This document shows positions 9,358 through 17,392 of a stretch of 44,322 nucleotides of DNA, in pieces; within the stretch, counting starts at the first letter, position 1, and each line of letters begins with the position of its first letter. Below the pieces are notes generated by a model that saw only the letters and a program-made list of their open reading frames with translations, did not search any database and had not been told where the DNA came from. The position numbers and the translations under genes are program-made. The DNA is taken from the NCBI GenBank assembly GCA_002364975.1, contig DEYT01000131.1:1-44322 (forward strand), in the 5' to 3' direction. The stretch is from Opitutia bacterium UBA3151 (GTDB taxonomy: Bacteria; Verrucomicrobiota; Verrucomicrobiia; Opitutales; Seribacteraceae).

Positions 9358-10074
9358 TTGAGCCTCCAGATATACCCTGCATTGACCGAGAAAGGTGTTG
9401 AGAATATGGCTACCGATTGGTGGCTTTTAAAAAAAGCGGTATTCTTGGAAATGCCGATATTTAGGCATTACCAGTGGAAAGTTTCGGAAATCAGTTTCGG
9501 ATATGGACAGAATTGGGAGTGGGTAGAAGACCAGACTCAAGAGTCCATTGAGCGGCTTATTCGTCGACCCACTGGGGGAGGAATTGTGAGGCATGGAAAA
9601 GATTGGACTTATTGTTTAGTTTTGCCTCGTCGACACCCATCCTTTTCAATGCCATCCCTTGATCTTTATGAAAAGATTCATCGGGCTATTGCTGATGCGT
9701 TGGCAGATCAATCGATTGAAACATTTCTTCAGCCCTGCCCGGCAAAAAAAAAGACTGGAATCCCGGGCGACTGTTTTCAGGAACCGGTGGGAAAAGATTT
9801 AATGACGGGAAAGTCGGAGAAGAAAATTGCGGGAGCGGCTATGAAAAGAACAAAATCAGCCATACTTTTCCAAGGCACCCTAGACTTAGGGTTTATAGAA
9901 AAAGCCAAATTCGATCCATCAAGCTTTGGTGAGAGTTTCACAAATCAGCTTGCACGACTTTTCAAAACCGAAAAGGAAGAAGTTAAATGGCCTGAACATT
10001 TTCATCAAGAGCGTAAATCATTTTGCTTAGAATTTGAAAGTTTGGAATGGCGGAAAAATCGGGAAAGAAATTAA
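9358..10074 (+). CDS. Lipoate-protein ligase A / octanoyltransferase (LipM-like) family protein
   Basis: This 238-residue member of the BPL_LplA_LipB fold transfers lipoate or octanoate to lipoyl-domain lysines. Diagnostic segments are RRPTGGGIVRHG (residues 68-79) and DLMTGKSEKKIAGAAMKR. A cysteine sits just before the latter (GDCFQEP), where LipM-type octanoyltransferases carry their catalytic Cys, so LipM activity is as likely as LplA ligase activity. The C-terminal LplA accessory domain is absent. The start is TTG 9358, supported by AGGAAGA seven bases upstream (9344-9350). The 3' end overlaps the convergent methyltransferase gene by four bases. Confidence 0.85.
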   Translation: MSLQIYPALTEKGVENMATDWWLLKKAVFLEMPIFRHYQWKVSEISFGYGQNWEWVEDQTQESIERLIRRPTGGGIVRHGKDWTYCLVLPRRHPSFSMPSLDLYEKIHRAIADALADQSIETFLQPCPAKKKTGIPGDCFQEPVGKDLMTGKSEKKIAGAAMKRTKSAILFQGTLDLGFIEKAKFDPSSFGESFTNQLARLFKTEKEEVKWPEHFHQERKSFCLEFESLEWRKNRERN

Positions 10075-11282
10075 ATTTCTAAAGTCAGCACATTTTCAAT
10101 GTGTCTGGTTTGAGGAAATAAATCAAAAGGCTGAGCCTGGAGAATGCGATATCCCCCCTCCGTAAGGATTTTTGCATCCCTTGCCTGAGTTGCTGGATCA
10201 CATGAAACATAAACAATTCGATTGGGTCTAAACTCGATGCATTGTCTGAGGAAATTAGCATCACATCCTTTACGTGGAGGATCGACGATCAAGGAGCAGG
10301 GTCTGGGTATATTTTGTAATTCTTGAAAGATCGAGGAAGCATCTCCTAAAAAGAATTCAGCATTTTTGATTTGATTAAGCAGGGCATTGGTACGGGCACC
10401 CTCAAACCCCTCGCGACTGATTTCGATACCGACAACCTTTTGAAATCTTCGAGAAGCGGACAAACTAAACAAACCTCCGCCACAATATGCGTCAATTAAG
10501 GAGATAGAATTTCCGGGGTTTGCTTGTTCGATGACGTGATCAACTAGGTCAGGAAGAATAAAAGGGTTATTTTGGAAGAATTCTCCCGCCTTAAATTGAA
10601 ACACCATCCCGTTAACTCTTTCGGAAACAACTTCCTTGGGATCAGTGGCTATGCCTTCCTGAACATCCCGTAATAATAAGGTGCCGCCCTTTTTATTAGT
10701 TTCCTTAAAAAGTGCGGTTCTTGCCTGAGGAAGAAATTCGTTAATGGAGGTGGTTGCGATTGGACAATTTGGAACATCAACAAGAATTCTCCGGGATCCG
10801 TGCTTAAGAAATCCAAGTTTTCTCTCCATTCCCTCCCTTGACTTCTCATAATGTGGAGTCAATTTAGAACGATAGCCGTAAGTTTTAGGAGAAGGAAAGG
10901 TGGGCATGGTGGTAAGTTCAAGCCCGCCAATTTTTTCAAAGCATTCAACCACTTGATTATGTTTCCATTCAAGCTGTTTTTGATAGTTAACGGATTGATA
11001 CTGGCACCCACCACAAGTTCCGAAAAGTTTACATTTTGCATCAACCCGATCAGGTGAAGACTTAAGAATCTCGATAGAATCTGCATCCGAATAATTTTTG
11101 TGATTTCGATAAATTCTTGCCCGTATCAGCTCTCCAGGCATTACAAAAGGGACTTGAATAACCCACCCATCATCTCTGGCAATCCCGAAGCCAAGATTGG
11201 TTAGGGTTTCAATTTTTAAATCTACTTCATGATGATAGGGGTATGGATGAGCATTAAATCCTTTAGGTACCTTTTTTGTCAT
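10071..11282 (-). CDS. RlmD/RumA-type 23S rRNA (uracil-C5)-methyltransferase
   Basis: This SAM-dependent RNA m5U methyltransferase has, in order, an N-terminal TRAM-like OB domain, an iron-sulfur cluster motif with C84, C90 and C93 (CX5CGGC) and a further Cys in VPNCPIAT, the SAM-binding segment LIDAYCGGGLFSLSASR, the DPPRKGCD motif and the catalytic VSCDPATQARD near the C-terminus. The four-cysteine cluster points to RlmD/RlmCD (U1939/U747) rather than TrmA, which lacks it. The length of 403 aa is normal. Its ATG at 11282 lies inside the reading frame extended from the divergent SpoU gene, so the two promoters must overlap coding sequence. Confidence 0.93.
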   Translation of the reverse strand: MTKKVPKGFNAHPYPYHHEVDLKIETLTNLGFGIARDDGWVIQVPFVMPGELIRARIYRNHKNYSDADSIEILKSSPDRVDAKCKLFGTCGGCQYQSVNYQKQLEWKHNQVVECFEKIGGLELTTMPTFPSPKTYGYRSKLTPHYEKSREGMERKLGFLKHGSRRILVDVPNCPIATTSINEFLPQARTALFKETNKKGGTLLLRDVQEGIATDPKEVVSERVNGMVFQFKAGEFFQNNPFILPDLVDHVIEQANPGNSISLIDAYCGGGLFSLSASRRFQKVVGIEISREGFEGARTNALLNQIKNAEFFLGDASSIFQELQNIPRPCSLIVDPPRKGCDANFLRQCIEFRPNRIVYVSCDPATQARDAKILTEGGYRILQAQPFDLFPQTRHIENVLTLEI

Positions 11283-11335
11283 CGACTTTTCGTATCGGGC
11301 TCGCTCTTTTCTTGCAAAACCCTTTTTATAAAATC

Positions 11336-12139
11336 GTGCCGGAAGTAATCACAAGTATATCAAATCCATCGGTGAAAGAGCTGGTCAAGTTGCGAGAATC
11401 TGCTCGTCGAAGAAGGGAAAGAGAGTCTTTTTTTGTTGAGGGGATCGAAGATTTACTAACCATGATGGCTGCGGGTAAAGAAGTTAGCGAGATCTACTAC
11501 AATTCAAGGTTAGCGATGCACTCGGGGTCGATGAAAGATATTGAGAGATGGAAAGAGAGTGAAACCTTTCAACTTCAAGAACTGGGAGAAGATGCTTTTT
11601 TGAAAGCGGCTTATCGTCGGAATCCAGATGGAGTTGTGGGCATTGTGCAATCATGGGATCTTGGATTGTCGAATTTGAAATGTGATGAGTTGAACCAACC
11701 CATCTTGCTCTTGGACGAAATTGAGAAACCAGGAAACCTTGGTGCCATTCTCAGAACTTCTGAAGCTTTGGGCGCAGGATCAGTTATTCTATCGGAACCC
11801 CGAGTTGACTTCTTTAACCCCAATGTGGTTCGTTCTTCCCGAGGGCTTTTAGCAAATGTAAATTTGGCGGTTGGCGAAAAAGGTGAAATTTTCGAGTACT
11901 TGGAGAAGTTCGGACTTGAGTTTGTAGCCACGAGTGCAAAAGCAGATCAGTGTTCTCATGAGTTTCAATACCAAGCTAATTCCGTTCTTGTCTTCGGAAG
12001 TGAAAGCAAAGGTTTGGGGGAATTCTGGAAAGGGAAAATTAAAAAGTGGATACGGTTAAAAATGTTGGGTTCTGCCAACTCCTTGAATTTAAATGTCAGC
12101 GTGGGCTGTGTTTTGAATGACTACAACCGAATCAACTAA
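11336..12139 (+). CDS. SpoU/TrmH-family RNA 2'-O-methyltransferase
   Basis: This SPOUT-class methyltransferase resembles TsnR and RlmB. It has an N-terminal L30e-like substrate-binding domain (SARRRRERESFFVEGIEDL) and the three trefoil-knot motifs PGNLGAILRTSEALGAG, VFGSESKGLG and ANSLNLNVSVG. It likely methylates a ribose in 23S rRNA or tRNA; the exact site cannot be read from sequence. I place the start at GTG 11336, where family similarity begins (VPEVITSISNPSVKEL). The frame stays open to TTG 11276, which would overlap the divergent rRNA methyltransferase start, so the start remains uncertain. Confidence 0.88.
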   Translation: MPEVITSISNPSVKELVKLRESARRRRERESFFVEGIEDLLTMMAAGKEVSEIYYNSRLAMHSGSMKDIERWKESETFQLQELGEDAFLKAAYRRNPDGVVGIVQSWDLGLSNLKCDELNQPILLLDEIEKPGNLGAILRTSEALGAGSVILSEPRVDFFNPNVVRSSRGLLANVNLAVGEKGEIFEYLEKFGLEFVATSAKADQCSHEFQYQANSVLVFGSESKGLGEFWKGKIKKWIRLKMLGSANSLNLNVSVGCVLNDYNRIN

Positions 12140-12144
12140 AAACT

Positions 12145-13149
12145 TTAAAGAGATTTCAACCAAGGCAAGGTATCTTCCATGGCATCTTTCATATTTATTA
12201 CCGGTTCGTAATTTAATTCTTTTTTTGCGGACGAGTTGGAAAACCAATGGTCATGAGCAAGTTGAGACGCGACGAATCTTGTCATGGGCGGATCGCCGGT
12301 AAGCCTGGATACCCCCCAAATTTTCTCCAAGAACCAACCTAAAATATAAGCATTTCTAAAGGAAATGCTTTTATTCAATGAGGACATTTTTAAACCCTTA
12401 AATAAATCATTGAGCCAAGGCCAAAGTTCAACAGGTTCATTCTGGCCGATAAAATAGGGTTTCCCCCCCAAACTAGGATTTTTCTTCAATGAACGGTACG
12501 CACAAATATGAGCATGAGCCACATTTGATACATGAGTAAGATCCATCTTGTTTTTCCCAACACCTATGATTCTTAATCTTTTTTGTCGATGACGAGTAAT
12601 GACTTTGGGAAGCAAATGCGGGTCTCCTTTCCCCCAAACTAAATGGGGCCTAATCGCAAGGGTTTGGAGTTTTCTGGGCCTGTGGGATTTGAGCACCAAT
12701 TGTTCTGCTTTTGCTTTAGTGAAAGCATAGGGAGAAATCGGAGCTTTTAAGTAGGGTAAGGACTCGTTGCCATTTCGAATATTTTGATTATTAAACACAA
12801 CGCTTGGTGTACTGGTATAGATAAAGCGTTGGATTCCGTAAGATTTGCAGCCTTCCATTAAGTTTTTGGTAGCCACAAAATTAGCATGAAAATATTCTTT
12901 GTAGCTACCTCCAACCCCAGCCTTCGCAGCAACATGGAAAACCGTATCCACGTCTTTCAGCCAGGAATAATTAAGGTTGTCTTTGGAAAGATCACAGGGC
13001 ACATAGCGTAAGCCATCAAAAATTTTGGATGGGGGAGGATGGATGTTTCTTCCAACAGCAATGATCTCATTGATTTCAGTTTCCTTGCGAAGAGATTGAG
13101 CGATTTGATGGCCAACAAATCCTAGGCCTCCGGTAATAACAACTTTCAT
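12145..13149 (-). CDS. oleD: OleD-like NAD(P)-dependent 2-alkyl-3-oxoalkanoate reductase
   Basis: This 334-residue extended SDR of the 3-beta-HSD/NSDHL group starts with the Rossmann fingerprint VITGGLGFVG and has the catalytic Y141-xxx-K145 (SPYAFTKAKAEQ) and the segment FHVAAKAGVGGSY, which strongly recalls characterised OleD proteins. OleD reduces the beta-keto acid made by OleA to a beta-hydroxy acid during head-to-head hydrocarbon synthesis. The assignment is reinforced by the ATGA overlap (13146-13149) with the OleC-like gene immediately upstream. oleA and oleB are not in this window, so the pathway must be completed elsewhere or the pair works on other beta-keto acids. Confidence 0.85.
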   Translation of the reverse strand: MKVVITGGLGFVGHQIAQSLRKETEINEIIAVGRNIHPPPSKIFDGLRYVPCDLSKDNLNYSWLKDVDTVFHVAAKAGVGGSYKEYFHANFVATKNLMEGCKSYGIQRFIYTSTPSVVFNNQNIRNGNESLPYLKAPISPYAFTKAKAEQLVLKSHRPRKLQTLAIRPHLVWGKGDPHLLPKVITRHRQKRLRIIGVGKNKMDLTHVSNVAHAHICAYRSLKKNPSLGGKPYFIGQNEPVELWPWLNDLFKGLKMSSLNKSISFRNAYILGWFLEKIWGVSRLTGDPPMTRFVASQLAHDHWFSNSSAKKELNYEPVINMKDAMEDTLPWLKSL

Positions 13150-14801
13150 ACCTTACATCCAAATTTCGGATTTCTTTCGATCAAAAGATTCCATTTTTTA
13201 GAAAGCGAAAGGCGATGAATTTTTGCATTATGTCTCGCATCTACCGGTATTTTATCCTCCCATACAACTCGACTAAATCCAAATTTTGGGAAGGAATTAT
13301 TTAATGCCTCCAGCACTTTTATGCGCAGGGATTGTTTTGCGTTTCCATTTAGCTCTTTATTTTCAAGCTCAACTACAATGCACGGGCTCTGCTGCCTAGG
13401 TGGCCCAACCCCAATCAAAGCCGATCTCTTTACTTCGGGAAATGCATTAATCATGGGTTCACACCTTTCGGTTTCAAGCGGGCCTTTGTCCGTGATGAGA
13501 CATTCTGCTTTTCTTCCTAAGAATCGAAGACAATGATCATTATCAAAGTAGCCAAGGTCGCCCATGCGATGGAAAATCGAGCCTCGGAATTCAAGCCGTG
13601 CATCGAAACTGGCACCTGGTTTTCGATAATAACCATCGGTCACAATATCTCCGGATACACAAATTTCTCCAACTTCTCCTTGCTTGCATTCGGTAACTTC
13701 CAGCGAGGACATGGAAAAACCTCCTAGTCTAGAAGAGAAAATTTTAATGCTTACTTTTGGAATCGCCTGACCCAGCAACGAGCCACCCCCGCTTAAAACA
13801 CCTTTGGCATTTCGGATTACTTGAGAACTGGTACTGAAGGCAACTGGCAATGCCTCGGTTGCCCCGTAAGGAATATAGACAATTCCATTTCCTAAAATTT
13901 TCGAAAGATCCTCGATTAATGAAGGAGGAGAGGGTGCACCCGCAAGAAATATTCTCTTCATTCTAGGTAGATTTATTTTGTTTAAAGTACAGTACTCTAA
14001 AATTTTTCTCCCTATCACTGGCGAGGCGAAGGCAGTTGTTACCTTAAATTTTTGAATAGCATGAACAATTTCTTCTGAATTTGCAGCAGCGGGCTTTCGA
14101 GGGTTAAATTCTGGCAGAATGGTGGTTATCCCAAGGGCAGGGTTAAATAGGGAGAAAACCGGAAGGGTAGCAAGGTCTATTTCTCCTCTTTGAATGCCAA
14201 AATTTTCTTTCAGCGAGTGGACTTGGGCATTGAAGTTTTTATGCAAATATCTCACACCCTTTGGCGGACCCGTTGAACCAGAAGTGAATACAATGGCAGC
14301 TAAATCATCTCTTTGAGGGCTTACTTGTTCAAAGTTGTTTGTAGCAGATTGGGCAGTCATTTCTCGGTCAAAAAGAGATTCCGTAACCAAAATCTTTTTT
14401 CTTACTGACTTAAAAGTCTTCCAAAATCCAAAGCTAGCCCAGTAGACCAAAGGTATACCAATGAGTATGTTTGGGAGCGTGGAGCGTATACTGGAAAGCA
14501 CAGAGCGAATCCCCATGCCTGGGTCGATGATCACCGGAATGGCACCAAGATAAATAAGGGCGAAGACAAGAATGGTGAGCTTGTAGCCTGGGGTAACAAA
14601 AAGAATAACTTTATCGCCCGCTTCCAAACCTTTCGAATTTAAGTAGGCAGCACAATTTTGAACATCCTTATAAAGTTCCTGAAAGTTTTTGGAAGATTCA
14701 GTTCCCCCTCTAGTCTCAATGATTGCAGTCTGGTCCGGAGTTAGCTTTACCGTTTCCGTTAAAAGGGAAATTAAATTTCCGGAAAAAGATCTTTGTGACA
14801 C
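13146..14801 (-). CDS. oleC: OleC-like beta-lactone synthetase (acyl-adenylating family)
   Basis: This 551-residue ANL-superfamily enzyme has an adenylate-forming P-loop FTSGSTGPPKG (172-181), the YGATEALP motif and the C-terminal hinge region RMGDLGYFD/GRKAE. The segment IDPGMG at 92-97 and the preceding hydrophobic stretch (ILVFALIYLGAIPV) are features I associate with OleC, which converts beta-hydroxy acids to beta-lactones. OleB then decarboxylates these to olefins. The gene starts five bases after trxB and overlaps oleD by four, so the three form one transcription unit. A general fatty-acyl-CoA ligase is the main alternative, but the OleD partner makes OleC much more likely. Confidence 0.86.
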   Translation of the reverse strand: MSQRSFSGNLISLLTETVKLTPDQTAIIETRGGTESSKNFQELYKDVQNCAAYLNSKGLEAGDKVILFVTPGYKLTILVFALIYLGAIPVIIDPGMGIRSVLSSIRSTLPNILIGIPLVYWASFGFWKTFKSVRKKILVTESLFDREMTAQSATNNFEQVSPQRDDLAAIVFTSGSTGPPKGVRYLHKNFNAQVHSLKENFGIQRGEIDLATLPVFSLFNPALGITTILPEFNPRKPAAANSEEIVHAIQKFKVTTAFASPVIGRKILEYCTLNKINLPRMKRIFLAGAPSPPSLIEDLSKILGNGIVYIPYGATEALPVAFSTSSQVIRNAKGVLSGGGSLLGQAIPKVSIKIFSSRLGGFSMSSLEVTECKQGEVGEICVSGDIVTDGYYRKPGASFDARLEFRGSIFHRMGDLGYFDNDHCLRFLGRKAECLITDKGPLETERCEPMINAFPEVKRSALIGVGPPRQQSPCIVVELENKELNGNAKQSLRIKVLEALNNSFPKFGFSRVVWEDKIPVDARHNAKIHRLSLSKKWNLLIERNPKFGCKV

Positions 14802-14806
14802 GGATC

Positions 14807-15736
14807 TTACATTCCTTCAGATAACCAGCGTTCAGCTTCGATCGCCGCTTGACAACCCATTCCTGCAGCGGTGATTGCCTGCCGGAATACATGGTCTGCA
14901 CAATCACCTGCAACATAAACTCCCTCAATGGAGGTTTTGACCATACTATTGCTGTCAGGGACAAGATATCCGTTTTCATCCAGTTCTAGAATTTCTTTAA
15001 AGGGAGCGGTATTGGGAACATGCCCAATGGCAATAAAAACCCCTTTACAGCAAATTTCAGTTACCTCCTCGGTCTTAAGGTTTTTAACCGTGATCGCCCG
15101 TGCCATACCGTCTTCATCTGGTAAAACTTCTTGTACCGCTGAGTCCCAGACAACCTCAATTTTTTTATGGGCAATTGTCCTCTCGGCCATAATCCGAGAA
15201 GCCCGTAATTCGTCACGGCGATGAATCAAGGTAACTTTACTACAGAAACGGGTCAGGAATAGAGCCTCTTCGCAAGCAGAATCTCCACCGCCTACCACCA
15301 CTACTTCCATATTACGATAAAAGGCACCATCACAAGTAGCACAGGTGGTAACTCCTTTGCCGCCGTACATTTCTTGTTCTCCTGGGATACCAAGGAGGCG
15401 AGGAGCGGCACCAGTTGCGATGATAACTGCACTTGCCTCGAACTTTTTGTCTCCAGCAAAAAGCAGTTTCTTCTCACCGGAAAAGTCAACACGATCAACA
15501 AAAGCATGTTCAACACGGGCACCAAACTTAGTGGCCTGCTTTCTCAATTGATCCATCAATGAAAACCCATCAACCCCATCAGGAAATCCAGGGAAGTTTT
15601 CAACTTCAGAAGTTGTGGTTAATTGACCACCCGGTTGCTTGCCTTCTAAAATTAAAGGACGGAGGTTTGCTCGAGCCGTGTAAATGCCGGCAGTAAACCC
15701 GGCACAACCAGTGCCTAGAATAATGACATTTTCCAT
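14807..15736 (-). CDS. trxB: Thioredoxin reductase
   Basis: This low-molecular-weight bacterial thioredoxin reductase has an FAD-binding GTGCAGFTAG motif near the N-terminus, the redox-active CATC pair (C132, C135) in TTCATCDGAFY, an NADPH-binding VVGGGDSACEEA segment and the C-terminal GVYVAGDCAD...QAITAAGMGCQAA signature. The length of 309 aa is canonical. It transfers NADPH electrons to thioredoxin. It is the first gene of the trxB-oleC-oleD unit, with TatD divergent 77 bases away. A thioredoxin itself is not adjacent, though the window starts with a thioredoxin-like protein. Confidence 0.96.
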   Translation of the reverse strand: MENVIILGTGCAGFTAGIYTARANLRPLILEGKQPGGQLTTTSEVENFPGFPDGVDGFSLMDQLRKQATKFGARVEHAFVDRVDFSGEKKLLFAGDKKFEASAVIIATGAAPRLLGIPGEQEMYGGKGVTTCATCDGAFYRNMEVVVVGGGDSACEEALFLTRFCSKVTLIHRRDELRASRIMAERTIAHKKIEVVWDSAVQEVLPDEDGMARAITVKNLKTEEVTEICCKGVFIAIGHVPNTAPFKEILELDENGYLVPDSNSMVKTSIEGVYVAGDCADHVFRQAITAAGMGCQAAIEAERWLSEGM

Positions 15737-15813
15737 AAATTAAGTGTTGGGAATAAGGTTAACTTTTTTTTATATTCTTCATCATGACAACTCTTTTCCC
15801 ATTCGTCGAGTAG

Positions 15814-16623
15814 ATGTGGTTCGATAGCCACTGTCATTTGAAAATATTTTCTGATCGAGAAGATTTAGAAAATGTCATTTCAAGGGCGACTGATTCACGT
15901 GTTTTAAAAATGATCACCGTGGGTACTTCGCCCAAGGACTGGAAGCTGTATGCAAATCTTGTAGAAAAATATAGTGATCAAATCGAATACACCGTCGGTT
16001 TACACCCTTCTTATGTTGGCAGTACCTGGGAAAATGAACTAAGAACACTCTGCGATTATTGGGGTATGAATCGAGCTCCGGTTGCTTTGGGAGAAATCGG
16101 ATTAGATTTTTTCCGATTACCAGAAGACAAGCGTCTAGCCAAAGAAGTAGTTGATTTTCAAAAAGAAGCTTTTCGTAAACAGCTTGAAATCGCTTCGGTA
16201 TTGAAGATACCGGTTATCATCCACTCAAGGAATGCATTTAGGGATTGTGTAAACATCATAGATGAAAGTGATGTGGATTGGAATAAAGTGGTTTTTCATT
16301 GTTTTTCAGAAAGCACGAAAGAAATAATGGAAATTAACCATCGAAGTGGTTGGGTATCTTTTACGGGTATCCTTACTTATAAGGCAAACGAGCATTTAAG
16401 AGAAGCGTTACGGGCAACCAATTTAGACCGCTTGATGTTAGAAACTGACAGTCCTTATTTATCCCCAATTCCCAAAAGAGGAAAAGAAAATGAACCATCC
16501 TATCTTCCTTTTCTGGGATCCGTTGCTGCTGCCACACTGGGACTCAACGAGCAGGACTTTGCTAAGCAGATTTTGGAAAATTCTACTGCGTTCTACGATT
16601 GCCATTTGAATACAAAACACTAA
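15814..16623 (+). CDS. tatD: TatD-family metal-dependent deoxyribonuclease
   Basis: This TIM-barrel amidohydrolase-like nuclease has FDSHCHL (the HxH metal pair) at the N-terminus, ALGEIGLDF with the bridging Glu, VIIHSRNAF, VVFHCFSES and METDSPYLSP with the conserved Asp. This is the complete metal-ligand series of TatD/YcfH proteins. These enzymes act as 3'-5' exonucleases or in DNA and D-aminoacyl-tRNA quality control, depending on paralogue. The ATG at 15814 places the HxH motif at its usual distance. A coiled-coil protein gene follows after 28 bases and may be co-transcribed. Confidence 0.93.
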   Translation: MWFDSHCHLKIFSDREDLENVISRATDSRVLKMITVGTSPKDWKLYANLVEKYSDQIEYTVGLHPSYVGSTWENELRTLCDYWGMNRAPVALGEIGLDFFRLPEDKRLAKEVVDFQKEAFRKQLEIASVLKIPVIIHSRNAFRDCVNIIDESDVDWNKVVFHCFSESTKEIMEINHRSGWVSFTGILTYKANEHLREALRATNLDRLMLETDSPYLSPIPKRGKENEPSYLPFLGSVAAATLGLNEQDFAKQILENSTAFYDCHLNTKH

Positions 16624-16651
16624 AAGAATATCTCCTTTTGAAATAATACCT

Positions 16652-17347
16652 ATGAATCAATTCAACGCCAAGCAAAGAGCACTTCGATCGAAGATAAGAA
16701 TCCAGTTGGCAGAACTCGTTCAAAAACAAAAGAAGCTCAGGCTTGAAGGAGCAAGTATGTTAGAACTTGAAGAAGTAAGTGGCGAGATGGAAGTCCTTAG
16801 AAAAGAATTACAATCCGTTGAAGATAGTGGGCACACAGTCTTCATGTCAGCCAAGCAAATGTTGGTACCTAAAAAAGAACTTTCTCAAAAACAAAAGAAA
16901 ATTTCTTGGAAAAAAAAGCACATTGAAATTCGCTTAAATTCTTTGAAAAAAGATTTGAAAGATTTAAAAGATCTGGAAAAGAACTCGGAAGAGCATGCCT
17001 TAATCAATGATAAAATTGCGAAGTTTCAAAAAGAACTTAGCAGATTAAATCAGGAGCAAAACGCGGTGAATGATTTAAATCACACTCGCTTCCTCGACGC
17101 CCAAAATGTAGGGGCAGAAGAAGCGGGACAAGAACAGGATTTAAAAAAGGTAAACAGCGAGTTGGAAGAGTTAAACAGTCAGATTTCAGAAAATGGAAGT
17201 AAGCTTGTCGCTGCTGAATTAGCCGAGCTCAAAGAGCATCTGCATTTCTTGGAACTTGAAAAAGAGTCGATCGAAAATTTTACACATGATGAGTTTCTCG
17301 AAAATGTAGAGGCAATGAAGGCGAAGAGAAAAAGCCAGTTGCGTTAA
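16652..17347 (+). CDS. Coiled-coil protein with three H-x-x-F-[ML] repeats
   Basis: I do not recognise this 231-residue protein. It is highly charged (Lys, Glu) with long heptad-like Leu spacing and has no signal peptide or membrane segment. Three repeat units, each a coiled-coil helix pair, end in a related short motif: HTVFM at 61-65, HTRFL at 144-148 and HDEFL at 212-216. This suggests an ancestral module duplicated twice. It may be a cytoplasmic scaffold or tether. It sits 28 bases after tatD and converges on the SulP gene. Codon usage looks like its neighbours, and the ATG is preceded by AATAATACCT with no strong Shine-Dalgarno. Confidence 0.7.
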   Translation: MNQFNAKQRALRSKIRIQLAELVQKQKKLRLEGASMLELEEVSGEMEVLRKELQSVEDSGHTVFMSAKQMLVPKKELSQKQKKISWKKKHIEIRLNSLKKDLKDLKDLEKNSEEHALINDKIAKFQKELSRLNQEQNAVNDLNHTRFLDAQNVGAEEAGQEQDLKKVNSELEELNSQISENGSKLVAAELAELKEHLHFLELEKESIENFTHDEFLENVEAMKAKRKSQLR

Positions 17348-17366
17348 GAAGTAAAAATAAAAAAAT

Positions 17367-17392
17367 CTATTTTTGACTTTCTGCAAAAATAG
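17367..17392. terminator. Possible weak bidirectional hairpin between coiled-coil and SulP genes
   Basis: A perfect 9-base inverted repeat, CTATTTTTG/CAAAAATAG, is separated by eight bases. It follows an A-rich run on the left and a TTACTTTA stretch on the right. It overlaps the last codons of the SulP gene. The stem is AT-rich, so termination would be weak. I offer it as a candidate only. Confidence 0.3.
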
